A stretch of 64,000 nt of DNA from Nocardioides campestrisoli (GCF_013624435.2 NZ_CP061768.1:2880001-2944000); one strand, 5' to 3'. Counted from the first letter of the stretch, positions 15,094 through 24,910 are shown. Program-made: numbers and translations. Notes: generated from the sequence alone by a model not told the origin.

Positions 15094-15351
15094 ATGAGCG
15101 CAGCGACCGCCACGTTGACCATGTACAGCACCCCCTGGTGCGGCTACTGCCACCGCCTGCGCAGCCAGCTCGACCGCGAGGGGATCGGCTACGAGGTGGT
15201 CGACATCGAGCAGGTGCCCGAGGCCGCCGCGATCGTGGAACAGGTCAACGGCGGCAACCAGACCGTGCCCACGCTCGTGTACGCCGACGGCTCGGCGCAG
15301 ACCAACCCGTCGCTGGCCCAGGTGAAGGCAAAGCTCGCCGAGCTCGGCTGA
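15094..15351 (+). CDS. mrx1: mycoredoxin Mrx1 (glutaredoxin fold)
   Basis: The 85-residue thioredoxin-fold protein has the dithiol active site Cys16-Gly-Tyr-Cys19 in TPWCGYC and the cis-proline segment QTVPTLVY. CGYC is the hallmark of mycoredoxin-1, which reduces mixed disulfides between proteins and mycothiol, using electrons from mycothione reductase. AGGAG lies nine bases before the ATG. The gene sits between uvrD2 and nudC as in M. tuberculosis (Rv3198A), and a large palindrome in its promoter suggests regulated expression, perhaps in response to oxidative stress. Confidence 0.95.
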   Translation: MSAATATLTMYSTPWCGYCHRLRSQLDREGIGYEVVDIEQVPEAAAIVEQVNGGNQTVPTLVYADGSAQTNPSLAQVKAKLAELG

Positions 15352-15390
15352 CCCCTCGCCGAGCGGGCTGGCCCCGCGTCGGGCCGGCCG

Positions 15391-16308
15391 TCACCAGCCG
15401 GACGGCAGCGGCTCGCCGTACCAGAGCTCCAGCAGCGAGGACGAGATGGAGACCGAGCCGGGGACCCGCACCTCCCCGGACGCCATCCCCTCGCGCAGCT
15501 CCTCGCGGGTGAACCAGCGGGCGTCCTCGATCTCGGCGCCGTCCACGTCGATCTTGGTGGTCAGGGCGCGGGCCAGAAACCCCACCATCAGGCTGGCGGG
15601 CAACGGCCAGGGCTGGCTCCCGACGTAGGAGACCTCACCCACCTCGACGCCGACCTCCTCGGCGACCTCGCGCCGTACGGCGTCCTCCAGGGTCTCCCCC
15701 GGCTCGCAGAAGCCCGCGAGCGTCGACCAGCGCCCCTGCGGCCACGACGCCTGACGGCCCAGCAGCAGGCGCTCCTGGTCGCTGCCGGGCTCTCCGTGGC
15801 TGACCGCCATGATCACCGCCGGGTCGGTGCGCGGGAACTGCGCTCGTCCGCACGCCGTGCACCGCAGCTCGTGGCCCGCCGAGCGGACCTCCAGGGTCCC
15901 GCCGCACCGAGGGCAGAAGCGGGTCGAACGGTGCCACTCCGCCAGCCCCACGGCGTGGAAGAGCCACGGCACCTCGCCCGGTCCCCGGTCCCCGGCCGCC
16001 AGTCCGGCGACCAGCTCTCGCGCCCCCAGCCAGCCGTCCTCGTCGCGACGCGGCTCCCCGAGGACGGCGAACCGGGTCACTCCGTCACGGCGGCCGAGCA
16101 GGACCCGCACCCCGTCGGGGGCCTCGTCGGGGGCGACCCAGGCCAGTCCGTCCTCCGCGGCGCGGACCCGGGCGCCGGCGAGCACCAGCACCCGAGTCTC
16201 GGATGAGCCCCACTCGCGCTCCAGCCAGGCCTCGTCGGTCCGGTGCAGCGCCTCCCGGTTGTGCGCGCGGGCGGAGAGGGCGACGTGCGGAAGCTCACGA
16301 GGTGCCAT
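15391..16308 (-). CDS. nudC: NAD+ diphosphatase NudC
   Basis: The 305-residue product has all NudC marks: a zinc ribbon (Cys132, Cys135, Cys150, Cys153), the Nudix box from about Gly199 (GFCEPGETLEDAVRREVAEEVG) and the family signature SQPWPLPAS at 231-239. It hydrolyses NAD(H) to NMN(H) and AMP; bacterial NudC enzymes also remove NAD caps from RNA. TATCCT ends six bases before the ATG, so the mRNA is probably leaderless. It is convergent with mrx1 and downstream of adnB. The potassium-channel gene that lies between nudC and adnB in mycobacteria is missing here. Confidence 0.95.
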   Translation of the reverse strand: MAPRELPHVALSARAHNREALHRTDEAWLEREWGSSETRVLVLAGARVRAAEDGLAWVAPDEAPDGVRVLLGRRDGVTRFAVLGEPRRDEDGWLGARELVAGLAAGDRGPGEVPWLFHAVGLAEWHRSTRFCPRCGGTLEVRSAGHELRCTACGRAQFPRTDPAVIMAVSHGEPGSDQERLLLGRQASWPQGRWSTLAGFCEPGETLEDAVRREVAEEVGVEVGEVSYVGSQPWPLPASLMVGFLARALTTKIDVDGAEIEDARWFTREELREGMASGEVRVPGSVSISSSLLELWYGEPLPSGW

Positions 16309-16364
16309 CCGCCGAGGATAGTGCGCGACCGCCGGGCAGCCGGTGTACCGAGGCCACCGACCCG

Positions 16365-19300
16365 TCAGGACGGCAGGACCAGGCGCTCCAGCTCCGCACG
16401 ACCCGGAAGGCCCTCGGGCTCCACCGTCCTGCCCGTGCGTACGTAGTGGAAGATCGCCCGCACCGACTCCACCGGGACCCCGCGCACCTCGGCCCACGCG
16501 AGCCGGTAGATCGCCAGCTGGAGGGGGTCCGCGGTCTCGGCCCGGTTCGTCTTCCAGTCGACCACGAGGTAGCCGCCGTCCGGCTCCCGGTAGACCGCGT
16601 CGATCCGGCCGCGCACCACCTGGCCCGCCAGGACCAGCGCGAACGGCTCCTCCACCACGTAGGGAGCCCGCTCCGCGAACGGCCCCGCCTCGAACCGCTC
16701 GATCACCTCGCGCAGGTCGTCCCGGTCGTCGATGCCGGCGTCTGCGCGACCGGGCAGGTCGTCGAAGTCGAGCAGCTGCTGCTGGCCGAACCGGGCCTCG
16801 ACCCAGGCGTGGAAGGCGGTGCCGAACCGTGCCTGGGGAGCCGGCGGGCGGGGCATCGGGCGGGCGAGCTCGCGGGCGAACCCCCGCGGGTCGTCGCGCA
16901 GCCTGGCCACCGCGGTCGCGGAGAGGCTGCGCGGCATCGGCACCTCCACGCCGGTGGCCCGCTCCGCCCGGGCCTCGGCGAGCAGCTGGCCCAGGTCGGC
17001 GTCCCAGTCGGCGACCCGCGCCGCCTCGATCATGTCCAGCCCCTCGTCCGGAGCGGTCGGGTCGACGCTGCGGACGAGCTCGGCGGCGACGAGACGTCGT
17101 TCCGTCTCGCGGCCCAGACCGGTGGAGGGCCAGGCGCGGACCGAGTCGACCTGGTCGTTGGGGTTGGGCGTCCCACGCTCGGGCTTCTCCAGCCAGCGCT
17201 CGACCGGCACGGACGCTGCCTCCAGGTGCTCGCGGACGGAGCGCTGGTAGTCCGAGGGCCCGAACGGGGTGGCGCGCTGGCCCCAGCAGTGCGAGGTGAC
17301 GGCCAGGTGGTGGGCGGCACGGGTGAACGCGACGTACCCCAGGCGCAGCTCCTCCTCCGCGTCGTGCGCCTTGGTCCGCGCCCGGAAGTCGTCCAGGGCG
17401 GCCTTGTCCCAACCCTCCAGCTGCGGTTGGTCGGGCGCGTCCCCGCGCAGCGGTGCGGGGAGCACGGCCGGGGAGGAGGTCCACAAGGTCCGCGACCGGT
17501 TGGAGGGGAACCGGGTCTCGCAGACACCCACGCAGAAGACCGAGGACCACTCGAGGCCCTTGGAGCGGTGCACGGTCAGCAGCTTGACCGAGTCCGCCGC
17601 GGTGGGGGTGGCGATGTCCAGGCCGTTGCCCTGCTCGTCCTCGGCGGTGAGGTAGGCCAATAGCGCCGGCAGGGTCACGTCGCCGTCGACGGACTGGAAG
17701 TCCGCGACCGCCTTGACGAAGAGGTCGACGTTGTCGCGCCGGGCGGTGGCGGACTCCGAGACGGCCGAGGCGAGCTCGACGTCGACACCCGTCACGTCGA
17801 TGATCCGGCGGACCACGTCGAGCAACGGGTCGCCCACGTAGGCGCGCAGCCGCCGCAGCTCCGCGGAGAGCAGGCCGAACCGCTCGAGGGCCTCCGGGGA
17901 GTAGGCGGCCTCCCCCGGCGAGAGCAGCGCGTCGCCCAGCGCCGGCAGCTCAGAGGGGTCCACCCCGTCCGCGATGCCGAGCAGCTGGTCGGCGATCGTC
18001 GACACCTCGCGCCGCCCGCGGGCCCCCGAGAGCTCCCCGGCGCGCTCGGCCAGCAGCCGCAGGTCCCGTGGACCGATCGCCCACCGCGGGCCGGTGAGCA
18101 GCGTCAGGAGCGCCGGGTTGGCCGTCACGTCGTGGAGCAGGGTCAGGGTGGCGACGATCTCGGCCACCTCGGGCAGCCGGAGCAGTCCGGCGAGGCCGAC
18201 GATCTCGACCGGGACGCCGGCGCCGGTCAGGGCGTCGTAGACCTGCTCGGCGGTGCTGTTGTCCCGGCTCAGGACACCGACCTCCGACCACGGGGTGCCC
18301 CCCTCGTGCACCTCCTGGACCGCCTCGACCAGCCACGCGAGCTCGTCGACGGCACGGTCGAAGACATGGGTCTCCACGCGCCCCGGCCCCGAGCTCTCGG
18401 CCGGGCGGAGCTTGGCGACCTTGTCGCCGTACTGCTCCAGGAGCGGCGCCGCCAGCCGATTGGCCACGCCGAGGATCTCGGAGTCCGAGCGCCGGTTGAT
18501 GGTGAGCTGCAGCCGCATCGGCTGCCCGTCGGCGGAGGGGAAGGTCTCGTCGAAGTTGAGGATGTTGGAGACCGAGGCGCCCCGCCAGCCGTAGATGGCC
18601 TGGTTGGGGTCGCCGACCGCCATCACCGGGTGTCCCAGGCCGGCCTCCGGCGTGGGCCCGGAGAAGAGCCGGGAGAGCATCGTGGCCTGCGCCACGGAGG
18701 TGTCCTGGTACTCGTCGAGGAGCACCACCTTGAACCGGGCGCGCTCGACCTCCCCCACCTCGGGCTGCTCCTGCACCAGCCGCGCCGCCCAGGCGATCTG
18801 GTCGCCGAAGTCCATCAGACCCAGGTCGCGCTTGAGCCGCCGGTAGCCCTCGACCAGCGCCAACAGCTCCTGGCGCCGGTCGATCGCGTAGATCGCCTTG
18901 CCCGGGCCCTCCAGGTAGGTCTTGCGGTTCTTGCCGGCCGCCTCGGCGGCCTGTGCCCGCTCGAAGCCCACCCGCGCCTCGGCGTCGAACCGGCGGACGG
19001 TCTCCGCGTCGACCAGGTGCTCGCTCATCGCCCCGTCCAGGGCGAGCAGGTTCTGGATGGCGGTCGGCGGGTGGTCGGTCAGGTGCTCGACCGCGCCGGT
19101 GAACCGCTCGACCACGCGGGCGCCGAGCTGGTAGCGGGCGGCGTCGTTGACGATCCGGGTGTCGGGCTCGTGCCCGATGCGCAGCCCGTGGTCGTCGAGC
19201 AGGGTGGAGGCGTAGGCGTTGTACGTCGCGATGGTCGGCTCCAGCACCTCCTCGTCGTCCTCGGGGTCCCGGCCCGTGGGCACGCTGTCGTCGAGCAGGC

Positions 19301-19637
19301 CCGCCGCGGTCAGCGCGCTCCGCACCCGCTGGCGCAGCTCGGCGGCCGCCTTGGTGGTGAAGGTCAGCCCGAGCACCTCCTCGGGACGCACCTGCCCGGT
19401 GGCCACCAGGTAGACGACGCGCTGGGCCATCAACGTCGTCTTCCCGCTGCCCGCACCGGCCACGACCACCGCGGGGCGCAGCGGGGCGGTGATGGCGGCC
19501 CACTGCTCGCTGCTGGGCGGGTGCCCGCCCATCAGGGCCTGCAGGTCCTCGGGACTGTCCAGCCGGACCGGCTCCCGGGGGGCGGCCGACCTGCCGGACC
19601 CGGTCGTGCTGGTCGTGGTCGTGGTGGTCGTGGTCAC
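16365..19637 (-). CDS. adnB: AdnB helicase-nuclease subunit
   Basis: The 1090-residue protein has a UvrD-type helicase (Walker A GAGSGKTT at 61-68, motif II LLDEYQDTS near 312, late motif LTVHRSKGLEW) and a C-terminal RecB-like nuclease domain with GRIDAVYREPDG...VDWKTN and QLAIYRLAW. With AdnA it forms the actinobacterial double-strand-break end-resection motor-nuclease. The GTG start overlaps the adnA stop (GTGA). The first 12 residues are almost all Thr, coded by a GTC/GTG-like repeat, which is unlike the rest and probably disordered. Confidence 0.94.
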   Translation of the reverse strand: MTTTTTTTTSTTGSGRSAAPREPVRLDSPEDLQALMGGHPPSSEQWAAITAPLRPAVVVAGAGSGKTTLMAQRVVYLVATGQVRPEEVLGLTFTTKAAAELRQRVRSALTAAGLLDDSVPTGRDPEDDEEVLEPTIATYNAYASTLLDDHGLRIGHEPDTRIVNDAARYQLGARVVERFTGAVEHLTDHPPTAIQNLLALDGAMSEHLVDAETVRRFDAEARVGFERAQAAEAAGKNRKTYLEGPGKAIYAIDRRQELLALVEGYRRLKRDLGLMDFGDQIAWAARLVQEQPEVGEVERARFKVVLLDEYQDTSVAQATMLSRLFSGPTPEAGLGHPVMAVGDPNQAIYGWRGASVSNILNFDETFPSADGQPMRLQLTINRRSDSEILGVANRLAAPLLEQYGDKVAKLRPAESSGPGRVETHVFDRAVDELAWLVEAVQEVHEGGTPWSEVGVLSRDNSTAEQVYDALTGAGVPVEIVGLAGLLRLPEVAEIVATLTLLHDVTANPALLTLLTGPRWAIGPRDLRLLAERAGELSGARGRREVSTIADQLLGIADGVDPSELPALGDALLSPGEAAYSPEALERFGLLSAELRRLRAYVGDPLLDVVRRIIDVTGVDVELASAVSESATARRDNVDLFVKAVADFQSVDGDVTLPALLAYLTAEDEQGNGLDIATPTAADSVKLLTVHRSKGLEWSSVFCVGVCETRFPSNRSRTLWTSSPAVLPAPLRGDAPDQPQLEGWDKAALDDFRARTKAHDAEEELRLGYVAFTRAAHHLAVTSHCWGQRATPFGPSDYQRSVREHLEAASVPVERWLEKPERGTPNPNDQVDSVRAWPSTGLGRETERRLVAAELVRSVDPTAPDEGLDMIEAARVADWDADLGQLLAEARAERATGVEVPMPRSLSATAVARLRDDPRGFARELARPMPRPPAPQARFGTAFHAWVEARFGQQQLLDFDDLPGRADAGIDDRDDLREVIERFEAGPFAERAPYVVEEPFALVLAGQVVRGRIDAVYREPDGGYLVVDWKTNRAETADPLQLAIYRLAWAEVRGVPVESVRAIFHYVRTGRTVEPEGLPGRAELERLVLPS

Positions 19638-22600
19638 TGGAGGATCACCGATCCTGCGCTGCGGGTGGGACAGATGGACACGAAGGGGCAGGTCCGGCAG
19701 TGCTCGCCCGGGGTCGCCGGGAAGGACTCGGCCCGCACGTGCGAGGCGGCCGCGGCCAGGCTCTGGCGCAGGGCCGCCCGGTGGGGGCCGTCGTCCGGGT
19801 GCGCCGGCTGCGGCTGCACCTTGGCCCGGGGACCGCCGTCGACCAGCCCCAGCTGCACCAGCTCGGCGCCGGCCGAGCGCACCTCGTCGCCGGCCAGCTC
19901 CGAGACCGCGCCGGCGTCGACGGCGTACTGGTAGAGGGCGAGCTGCAGGTTGCCCTCCACCGAGCGGCCGCTCGGCGCGTTGCGCCCGGTCTTGAGGTCG
20001 ACCACGACGACCCCGCCCTCGGAGTCGAGCTCGATCCGGTCGGCGAAGCCGGTCAGGGTGACCCGGTCACCCTCGACCTCCACGTCGGCACGGAAGGGCA
20101 CCTCGGTGCCGAGCAGCTTGCGGTCGTTGGACCCGTGCCAGGCGACGAACCGCTCCAGGGCGGCCCGCACGCGGTCCCACTCCCGCTTGCGCGACCACGG
20201 CGTACGGAAGGAGAGCCGCTCCCAGACCGCGTCGACCTCGGCCATCAGCTTGTCGACGTCGGGCGGCAGCTCGTCGCGCGCCACCCGCTCGGCCAGGGCG
20301 TGCACGATCTGGCCGAGGTTGGCCGACTGGTGGGAGACCGAGGATCCGCCGGCCTCGCGCTCGAAGAACCAGCGCGCAGGGCAGACCTGCATGCTCTCCA
20401 GCATGCTCGCCGAGATCGGCACCGGCCCCTGGGGGTCTCGCACGGGACGCACCGAGCGCGAGGCCGCGCGGGTGCCCCACCAGGTCGAGGGGTCCGCGGC
20501 AGGCACCAGGGGACGGTCGCCGGCGGACTCCGCTGCGAGACGTGCGAGCCGGCGGGCCGCGGCTTCACGCAGCGGGAGGGACTGGTCGGGATCGGCGGCG
20601 ACCCGGCGCAGCTCGGCGACGAGCCCGCCCAGCGAGAGCGGGCGGGCCGGGCGTCCCTCGGAGTGCCGGGGTTCCGGGCCGAGCTCGGTCAGGAAGCGCG
20701 AGGGCTGCTCGCCCTCCTCGTCGGAGGAGCGGACCGCGGTGACCACCAGCCGGCGTCGCGCCCGGGTGCAGGCGACGTAGAAGAGGCGTCGCTCCTCCAT
20801 CAGCAGCGCGCGGGAGGTGAGCGGCGGGACGAGCTCGCCCACCCCGGGTGACGAGGACCCGATCCGGTCGGCGCCGAGCAGGGTGGAGCGGCGGCGCAGG
20901 TCCGGCCAGCCGTCCTCCTGCAGGTGGGCGACGACGACCAGCTCCCACTCCAGGCCCTTGGACCGGTGCGCGGTCAGCAGCCGCACGGCGGCCCCCCGCA
21001 CACCCCGGTCGGCCAGGGTGTCGGCCGGGATCTCCTGGGCGACCAGGGCCGCGAGGAAGTCGGCGATCCCGGTGTGGTCGCGCTGCTCCTCGGCCCGCGC
21101 GGCCAGCTCGAAGAGCGCGCAGACCGAGTCGAGGTCACGATGGGCCCGGCGGGCTCCCGGCCCGCCGGCGTCGACCGCGCGTCGCAGCCGCTCGGGCCAC
21201 GAGGTTCCGGACCACAGGTGCCACAGCACCTGCTCGGCGCTGGCCCGCGCCGCGACCAGCGCGGCGCCCGCGTGCAGGAGCCCCGAGAGCGCCCGGGCCC
21301 GCTGTGCCTCGGGCCCCTCGAGCCCGTCGAGGAACCCGTCCTGGACCAGGCTCAGCCGGAGCAGCTCCCGGGAGGTGCGAGGCTGCGCGTCGCCGGTCTT
21401 GTCCCGGGCGCGCAGCAGCCGGACCAGGACGCGCAGGTCGCCGGCGTCCAGCCCGGCCAGTGGCGAGAGCAGCAGGGACTCCACCCGCCCCGGGTCCAGG
21501 TACCCGGACGACTGGGGGTCGTCGTTGTCCAGGTTGAGCACGGCCCGGAGCGCGTCGAGCACCGGGCGGATCGCCGGGTCGCGCACCAGGGGGAGCTCGT
21601 CGGCGGCGACCTCGACGGGGACGCCCGCGGCCCCGAGCGAGCGCCGCAGCGACGGGATCGAGGCGCGGCCGGAGCGGACGAGCACCGCCATGTCGTCCCA
21701 CGGGACTCCGTCCTCCAGGTGCGCGCGGCGCAGCAGGTCGGCCAGGTGCTCGGCCTCGGCACGCTCGCTGTCGAAGGTGAGCACCTCCACCTTGCCGTCG
21801 CCGTGCGGCCCTGCCACCGCCTCGGGGTGCAGGAACTCCTCCCGGGCGCGGGCGTCGATGCTGCCCGCGAGGGGGAGCCGCTCGGCGACCCGGCGGGAGG
21901 CCCGCAGCAGCCGCGGCCCGAACCGGCGGGTGCGGCGCAGCACCACCACCGGCGCCCGCTCCCCCGTCCGGGTGGGGAACTGCGCGGGGAAGTCGAGGAT
22001 GCCGCGCACGTCCGCGCCGCGGAAGCCGTAGATCGACTGGTGCGGGTCTCCCACCGCCACCAGGTCGCGACCGTCGCCGGCCAGCGCGCGCAGCAGCGCG
22101 ACCTGGCCCGGATCGGTGTCCTGGTACTCGTCGACGAAGACGTGGGAGAACCGGGCCCGCAGCTCGTCGCGGTGGGCCTCGACCTCGATCACCGCGCGCC
22201 GGATCAGGTCGGCGTGGTCGGTGGCCCCCAGGTTGTCCAGGATGGTCAGGTACTGGTCCAGGAAGAGCCCGGAGGCCACGAGCTCGGGCAGCCGGTGCTC
22301 CTCCCCGAGCGCGCGCAGGGCCGGCCCGTCGAGCCCCTTCTCCCGGGCTCGGGAGAGCACCCCGTGCACCTCGCGGGCGAACCCGCGGGTCCCGAGCGCG
22401 TGCTGCAGAGAGCGCGGCCACGCCACCGACTCGGGGTTGTCGGCCAGCAGCTCGCGGAGCACCACGTCGGACTCGGGCGCGGAGAGCAGGCGCAGCGGGG
22501 CGTCGTACAGCTCCTGGGGGCTGTAGGTGCGGATCAGGGAGAGCGCGAAGGAGTGGAACGTCGAGCAGAGCGCCGCCGAGGTGGTCCGGGCGACCCGCGC

Positions 22601-22867
22601 GGTCACCCGGTCGCGCAGCTGCTCGGCGGCCTTGCGGGAGAAGGTGAGCGCCAGCACCGACGAGGGGTCGGCCCCGCGCACCTCGATCCGGTCGGCGATC
22701 GCCTCGACCATCGTGGTCGTCTTCCCGGTGCCGGGGCCCGCCAGCACCAGCAGGGGGCCGCCGGGGTGGTCGACCACGCGCTGCTGGTGCTCGTCGAGCA
22801 CGGGCACCGCGGGAGCACCCTCGGGACGCCCCAGGGTGTACGTCGTACGGGGTGGCGCGCTGCTCAT
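19634..22867 (-). CDS. adnA: AdnA helicase-nuclease subunit
   Basis: The 1077-residue product has a UvrD-like motor (Walker A GPGTGKTTTM near residue 45, VDEYQDTDPGQ) and a C-terminal nuclease domain with VVDLKTGRNA and LQLALYQYAVD. A cysteine in MQVCPARWFF and three in CRTCPFVSIC near the end match the four-cysteine iron-sulfur arrangement of AddB/AdnA-type nucleases. It is the partner of AdnB in DNA end processing. An ATG at 22867 was used; a GTG three codons earlier is possible. Neither has a clear ribosome site. First gene of the adnAB operon, as in M. tuberculosis Rv3202c-Rv3201c. Confidence 0.93.
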   Translation of the reverse strand: MSSAPPRTTYTLGRPEGAPAVPVLDEHQQRVVDHPGGPLLVLAGPGTGKTTTMVEAIADRIEVRGADPSSVLALTFSRKAAEQLRDRVTARVARTTSAALCSTFHSFALSLIRTYSPQELYDAPLRLLSAPESDVVLRELLADNPESVAWPRSLQHALGTRGFAREVHGVLSRAREKGLDGPALRALGEEHRLPELVASGLFLDQYLTILDNLGATDHADLIRRAVIEVEAHRDELRARFSHVFVDEYQDTDPGQVALLRALAGDGRDLVAVGDPHQSIYGFRGADVRGILDFPAQFPTRTGERAPVVVLRRTRRFGPRLLRASRRVAERLPLAGSIDARAREEFLHPEAVAGPHGDGKVEVLTFDSERAEAEHLADLLRRAHLEDGVPWDDMAVLVRSGRASIPSLRRSLGAAGVPVEVAADELPLVRDPAIRPVLDALRAVLNLDNDDPQSSGYLDPGRVESLLLSPLAGLDAGDLRVLVRLLRARDKTGDAQPRTSRELLRLSLVQDGFLDGLEGPEAQRARALSGLLHAGAALVAARASAEQVLWHLWSGTSWPERLRRAVDAGGPGARRAHRDLDSVCALFELAARAEEQRDHTGIADFLAALVAQEIPADTLADRGVRGAAVRLLTAHRSKGLEWELVVVAHLQEDGWPDLRRRSTLLGADRIGSSSPGVGELVPPLTSRALLMEERRLFYVACTRARRRLVVTAVRSSDEEGEQPSRFLTELGPEPRHSEGRPARPLSLGGLVAELRRVAADPDQSLPLREAAARRLARLAAESAGDRPLVPAADPSTWWGTRAASRSVRPVRDPQGPVPISASMLESMQVCPARWFFEREAGGSSVSHQSANLGQIVHALAERVARDELPPDVDKLMAEVDAVWERLSFRTPWSRKREWDRVRAALERFVAWHGSNDRKLLGTEVPFRADVEVEGDRVTLTGFADRIELDSEGGVVVVDLKTGRNAPSGRSVEGNLQLALYQYAVDAGAVSELAGDEVRSAGAELVQLGLVDGGPRAKVQPQPAHPDDGPHRAALRQSLAAAASHVRAESFPATPGEHCRTCPFVSICPTRSAGSVILQ

Positions 22868-22929
22868 GGGAACCACTCAACCATCGTCCGCCGACACCGC
22901 CGCGCCGACGCCACGGGGTCGGCGGAGGA

Positions 22930-23598
22930 TCAGGCGTCCGGCGCCCGGTCGTTGTAGACGCCCGCCTCCGGCTGGCCGCTGAGCCGAGCGACCTCGGCCA
23001 TCACCGCGTCCGTGACCTGCCGGCGGGCCCGGCCCACGGGCACCCCCTCGTCGGCGCCGCGGAAGTCCATCGGCGGCCCGAACCGCACCGAGATCCGGGC
23101 CAGCCGGGGCACCCGGGAGCCGACGGGCTGGATCTGCTCGGTGCCGCGGAGCCCGACCGGCACCACCGGCACCCCCGCGGTGAGCGCGAGGTGGGCGACC
23201 CCGGTGCGGCCGCGGTAGAGGCGTCCGTCGCGGCTGCGGGTGCCCTCGGGGTAGATGCCGAAGGCCTCCCCGCGGCGCAGGACCGCCAGCGCGGTGTCCA
23301 GGCTGTCGATCGCGGCGCGGGAGTCGTCGCGGTCGACCGGGAGCATGCCGAGCGCCTCGAACCAGGCCCGGCTGACCGCGCCCTTGAGCCCGGTGCCCTC
23401 GAAGTAGTCCGACTTGGCCAGGAAGACCACCCGGCGCGGCACGACGCACGGGATGACCACGCTGTCGACGAAGCTGAGGTGGTTGCTGGCCAGGATCACT
23501 CCCCCGCTGGCCGGCACGTGCTCCAGACCGGAGACCTCCGGCCGCCACAGCGCCCGGGCGACCGGTGGCACGACACGATGCAGGGCGGAGTAGAGCAT
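22930..23598 (-). CDS. 1-acyl-sn-glycerol-3-phosphate acyltransferase family
   Basis: The 222-residue protein has the PlsC acyltransferase motifs: NHLSFVD (His40 and Asp45, the catalytic HX4D pair), then FLAKSDYFEG and PEGTRS (residues 117-122) for glycerol-phosphate binding. It transfers an acyl chain to lysophosphatidate or a similar acceptor at the membrane. The ATG is supported by CACAAT six bases upstream, the same leaderless arrangement seen at mtrA. A longer reading upstream runs through the moeZ terminator and is not coding. Confidence 0.92.
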   Translation of the reverse strand: MLYSALHRVVPPVARALWRPEVSGLEHVPASGGVILASNHLSFVDSVVIPCVVPRRVVFLAKSDYFEGTGLKGAVSRAWFEALGMLPVDRDDSRAAIDSLDTALAVLRRGEAFGIYPEGTRSRDGRLYRGRTGVAHLALTAGVPVVPVGLRGTEQIQPVGSRVPRLARISVRFGPPMDFRGADEGVPVGRARRQVTDAVMAEVARLSGQPEAGVYNDRAPDA

Positions 23599-23614
23599 GG
23601 GCGCATTGTGCCGC

Positions 23615-23661
23615 GCGCCACGAACGGATCGTGGCGCCGGGCCTGCGCCCGGCGCCACGAT
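23615..23661 (-). terminator. moeZ terminator with alternative fold
   Basis: A perfect 15-bp stem (23628-23642 with 23647-23661) with a CTGC loop lies 38 bases after the moeZ stop. The nonamer GCGCCACGA occurs twice (23615-23623 and 23652-23660), so the shared strand 23629-23637 can pair with either copy, giving two mutually exclusive hairpins just before the plsC-like gene. There is no U-tract. Confidence 0.7.
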
Positions 23662-23698
23662 GTCGATCAGCTTCTGCTCGGCTGCTGTTGCTCGGTGC

Positions 23699-24910
23699 TC
23701 AGTACGACGGCTGGCTCGGGTCGATCTGGTTGACCCAGGCGACCACGCCGCCACCGACGTGGACCGCGTCGCCGTAACCGGCGCCCTTGACCACGGCCAG
23801 CACCTCGGCCGAGCGCACTCCCGACTTGCAGTGCAGCACGACCTGCTTGTCCCCACCGGTCAGCTCGGGCAGCTGCTCGAGCGCCTTGCCGTTGAGGAAC
23901 TCGCCCTTGGGGATCAGCACCGAGCCCGGGATCTTGTTGATCTCGAACTCGTTGGGCTCGCGGACGTCGATCAGCACGAAGTCCCGGGCGCCTTCCTCGC
24001 GCTCCTTGAGCATGCCCTCGAGGGTGCTGACCGAGATGGTCGAGCCGGCGGCCGCGTCGGCGGCCTCCTCGGAGACCGCGCCGCAGAAGGCGTCGTAGTC
24101 GATCAGGCCGGAGACCGTCGGGTTCTCCCCGCAGAGCGCGCAGTTCGGGTCCTTGCGGACCTTCAGCTTGCGGTACTCCATCTCCAGGGCGTCGTAGATC
24201 ATCAGCTTGCCGACCAGCGGGTCGCCGATGCCGGTGAGCAGCTTGATCGCCTCGTTGACCTGGATCGAGCCGATCGAGGCGCAGAGCACGCCCAGCACGC
24301 CGCCCTCGGCGCAGGAGGGGACCATGCCCGGCGGCGGCGGCTCGGGGTAGAGGCAGCGGTAGCAGGGGGCGTCGTCGGCGAGCGTCGGCGCGAAGACCGA
24401 GGCCTGGCCGTCGAAGCGGTAGATGGAGCCCCAGACGTAGGGGATCTTCAGAAAGTACGCCGCGTCGTTGACCATGTAGCGGGTCGCGAAGTTGTCGGTG
24501 CCGTCGACGATCAGGTCGTAGCCCTCGAAGACGGAGAAGACGTTGTCGTTGTCGAGCCGCTCCTCGTGCAGCACGACGTTGACCAGCGGGTTGACCTCGA
24601 GGATCGACTCCTTGGCCGAGACGGCCTTGGACCTGCCCACGTCGGACTGGCCGTGGATGACCTGGCGCTGGAGGTTCGACTCGTCGACCTCGTCGAACTC
24701 GGCGATGCCCAGGGTGCCGACGCCGGCGGCGGCCAGGTAGAGCAGCGCCGGGGAGCCGAGGCCGCCGGCGCCGATGACCAGCACCTTCGCGTTCTTGAGC
24801 CGCTTCTGGCCGGTCATGCCGACGTCCGGGATGATCAGGTGCCGGCTGTAGCGCCGCACCTCCTCGGTGGTCAGCTCGGCGGCGGGCTCCACGAGCGCGG
24901 GGAAGGACAC
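23699..24910 (-). CDS. moeZ: MoeZ adenylyltransferase/sulfurtransferase
   Basis: The 403-residue product joins an E1-like adenylation domain (GAGGLGS at 47-53; zinc cysteines CYRC and CALC) to a C-terminal rhodanese domain with active-site Cys361 in HCKSGVRS. MoeZ proteins activate the C-terminal glycine of sulfur carriers such as MoaD and CysO and load sulfur on them, serving molybdopterin and cysteine synthesis. GTG start with AGGAG six bases upstream. Divergent from a tetR gene, as in M. tuberculosis (Rv3206c-Rv3208), and functionally linked to moaE in this window. Confidence 0.95.
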   Translation of the reverse strand: MSFPALVEPAAELTTEEVRRYSRHLIIPDVGMTGQKRLKNAKVLVIGAGGLGSPALLYLAAAGVGTLGIAEFDEVDESNLQRQVIHGQSDVGRSKAVSAKESILEVNPLVNVVLHEERLDNDNVFSVFEGYDLIVDGTDNFATRYMVNDAAYFLKIPYVWGSIYRFDGQASVFAPTLADDAPCYRCLYPEPPPPGMVPSCAEGGVLGVLCASIGSIQVNEAIKLLTGIGDPLVGKLMIYDALEMEYRKLKVRKDPNCALCGENPTVSGLIDYDAFCGAVSEEAADAAAGSTISVSTLEGMLKEREEGARDFVLIDVREPNEFEINKIPGSVLIPKGEFLNGKALEQLPELTGGDKQVVLHCKSGVRSAEVLAVVKGAGYGDAVHVGGGVVAWVNQIDPSQPSY

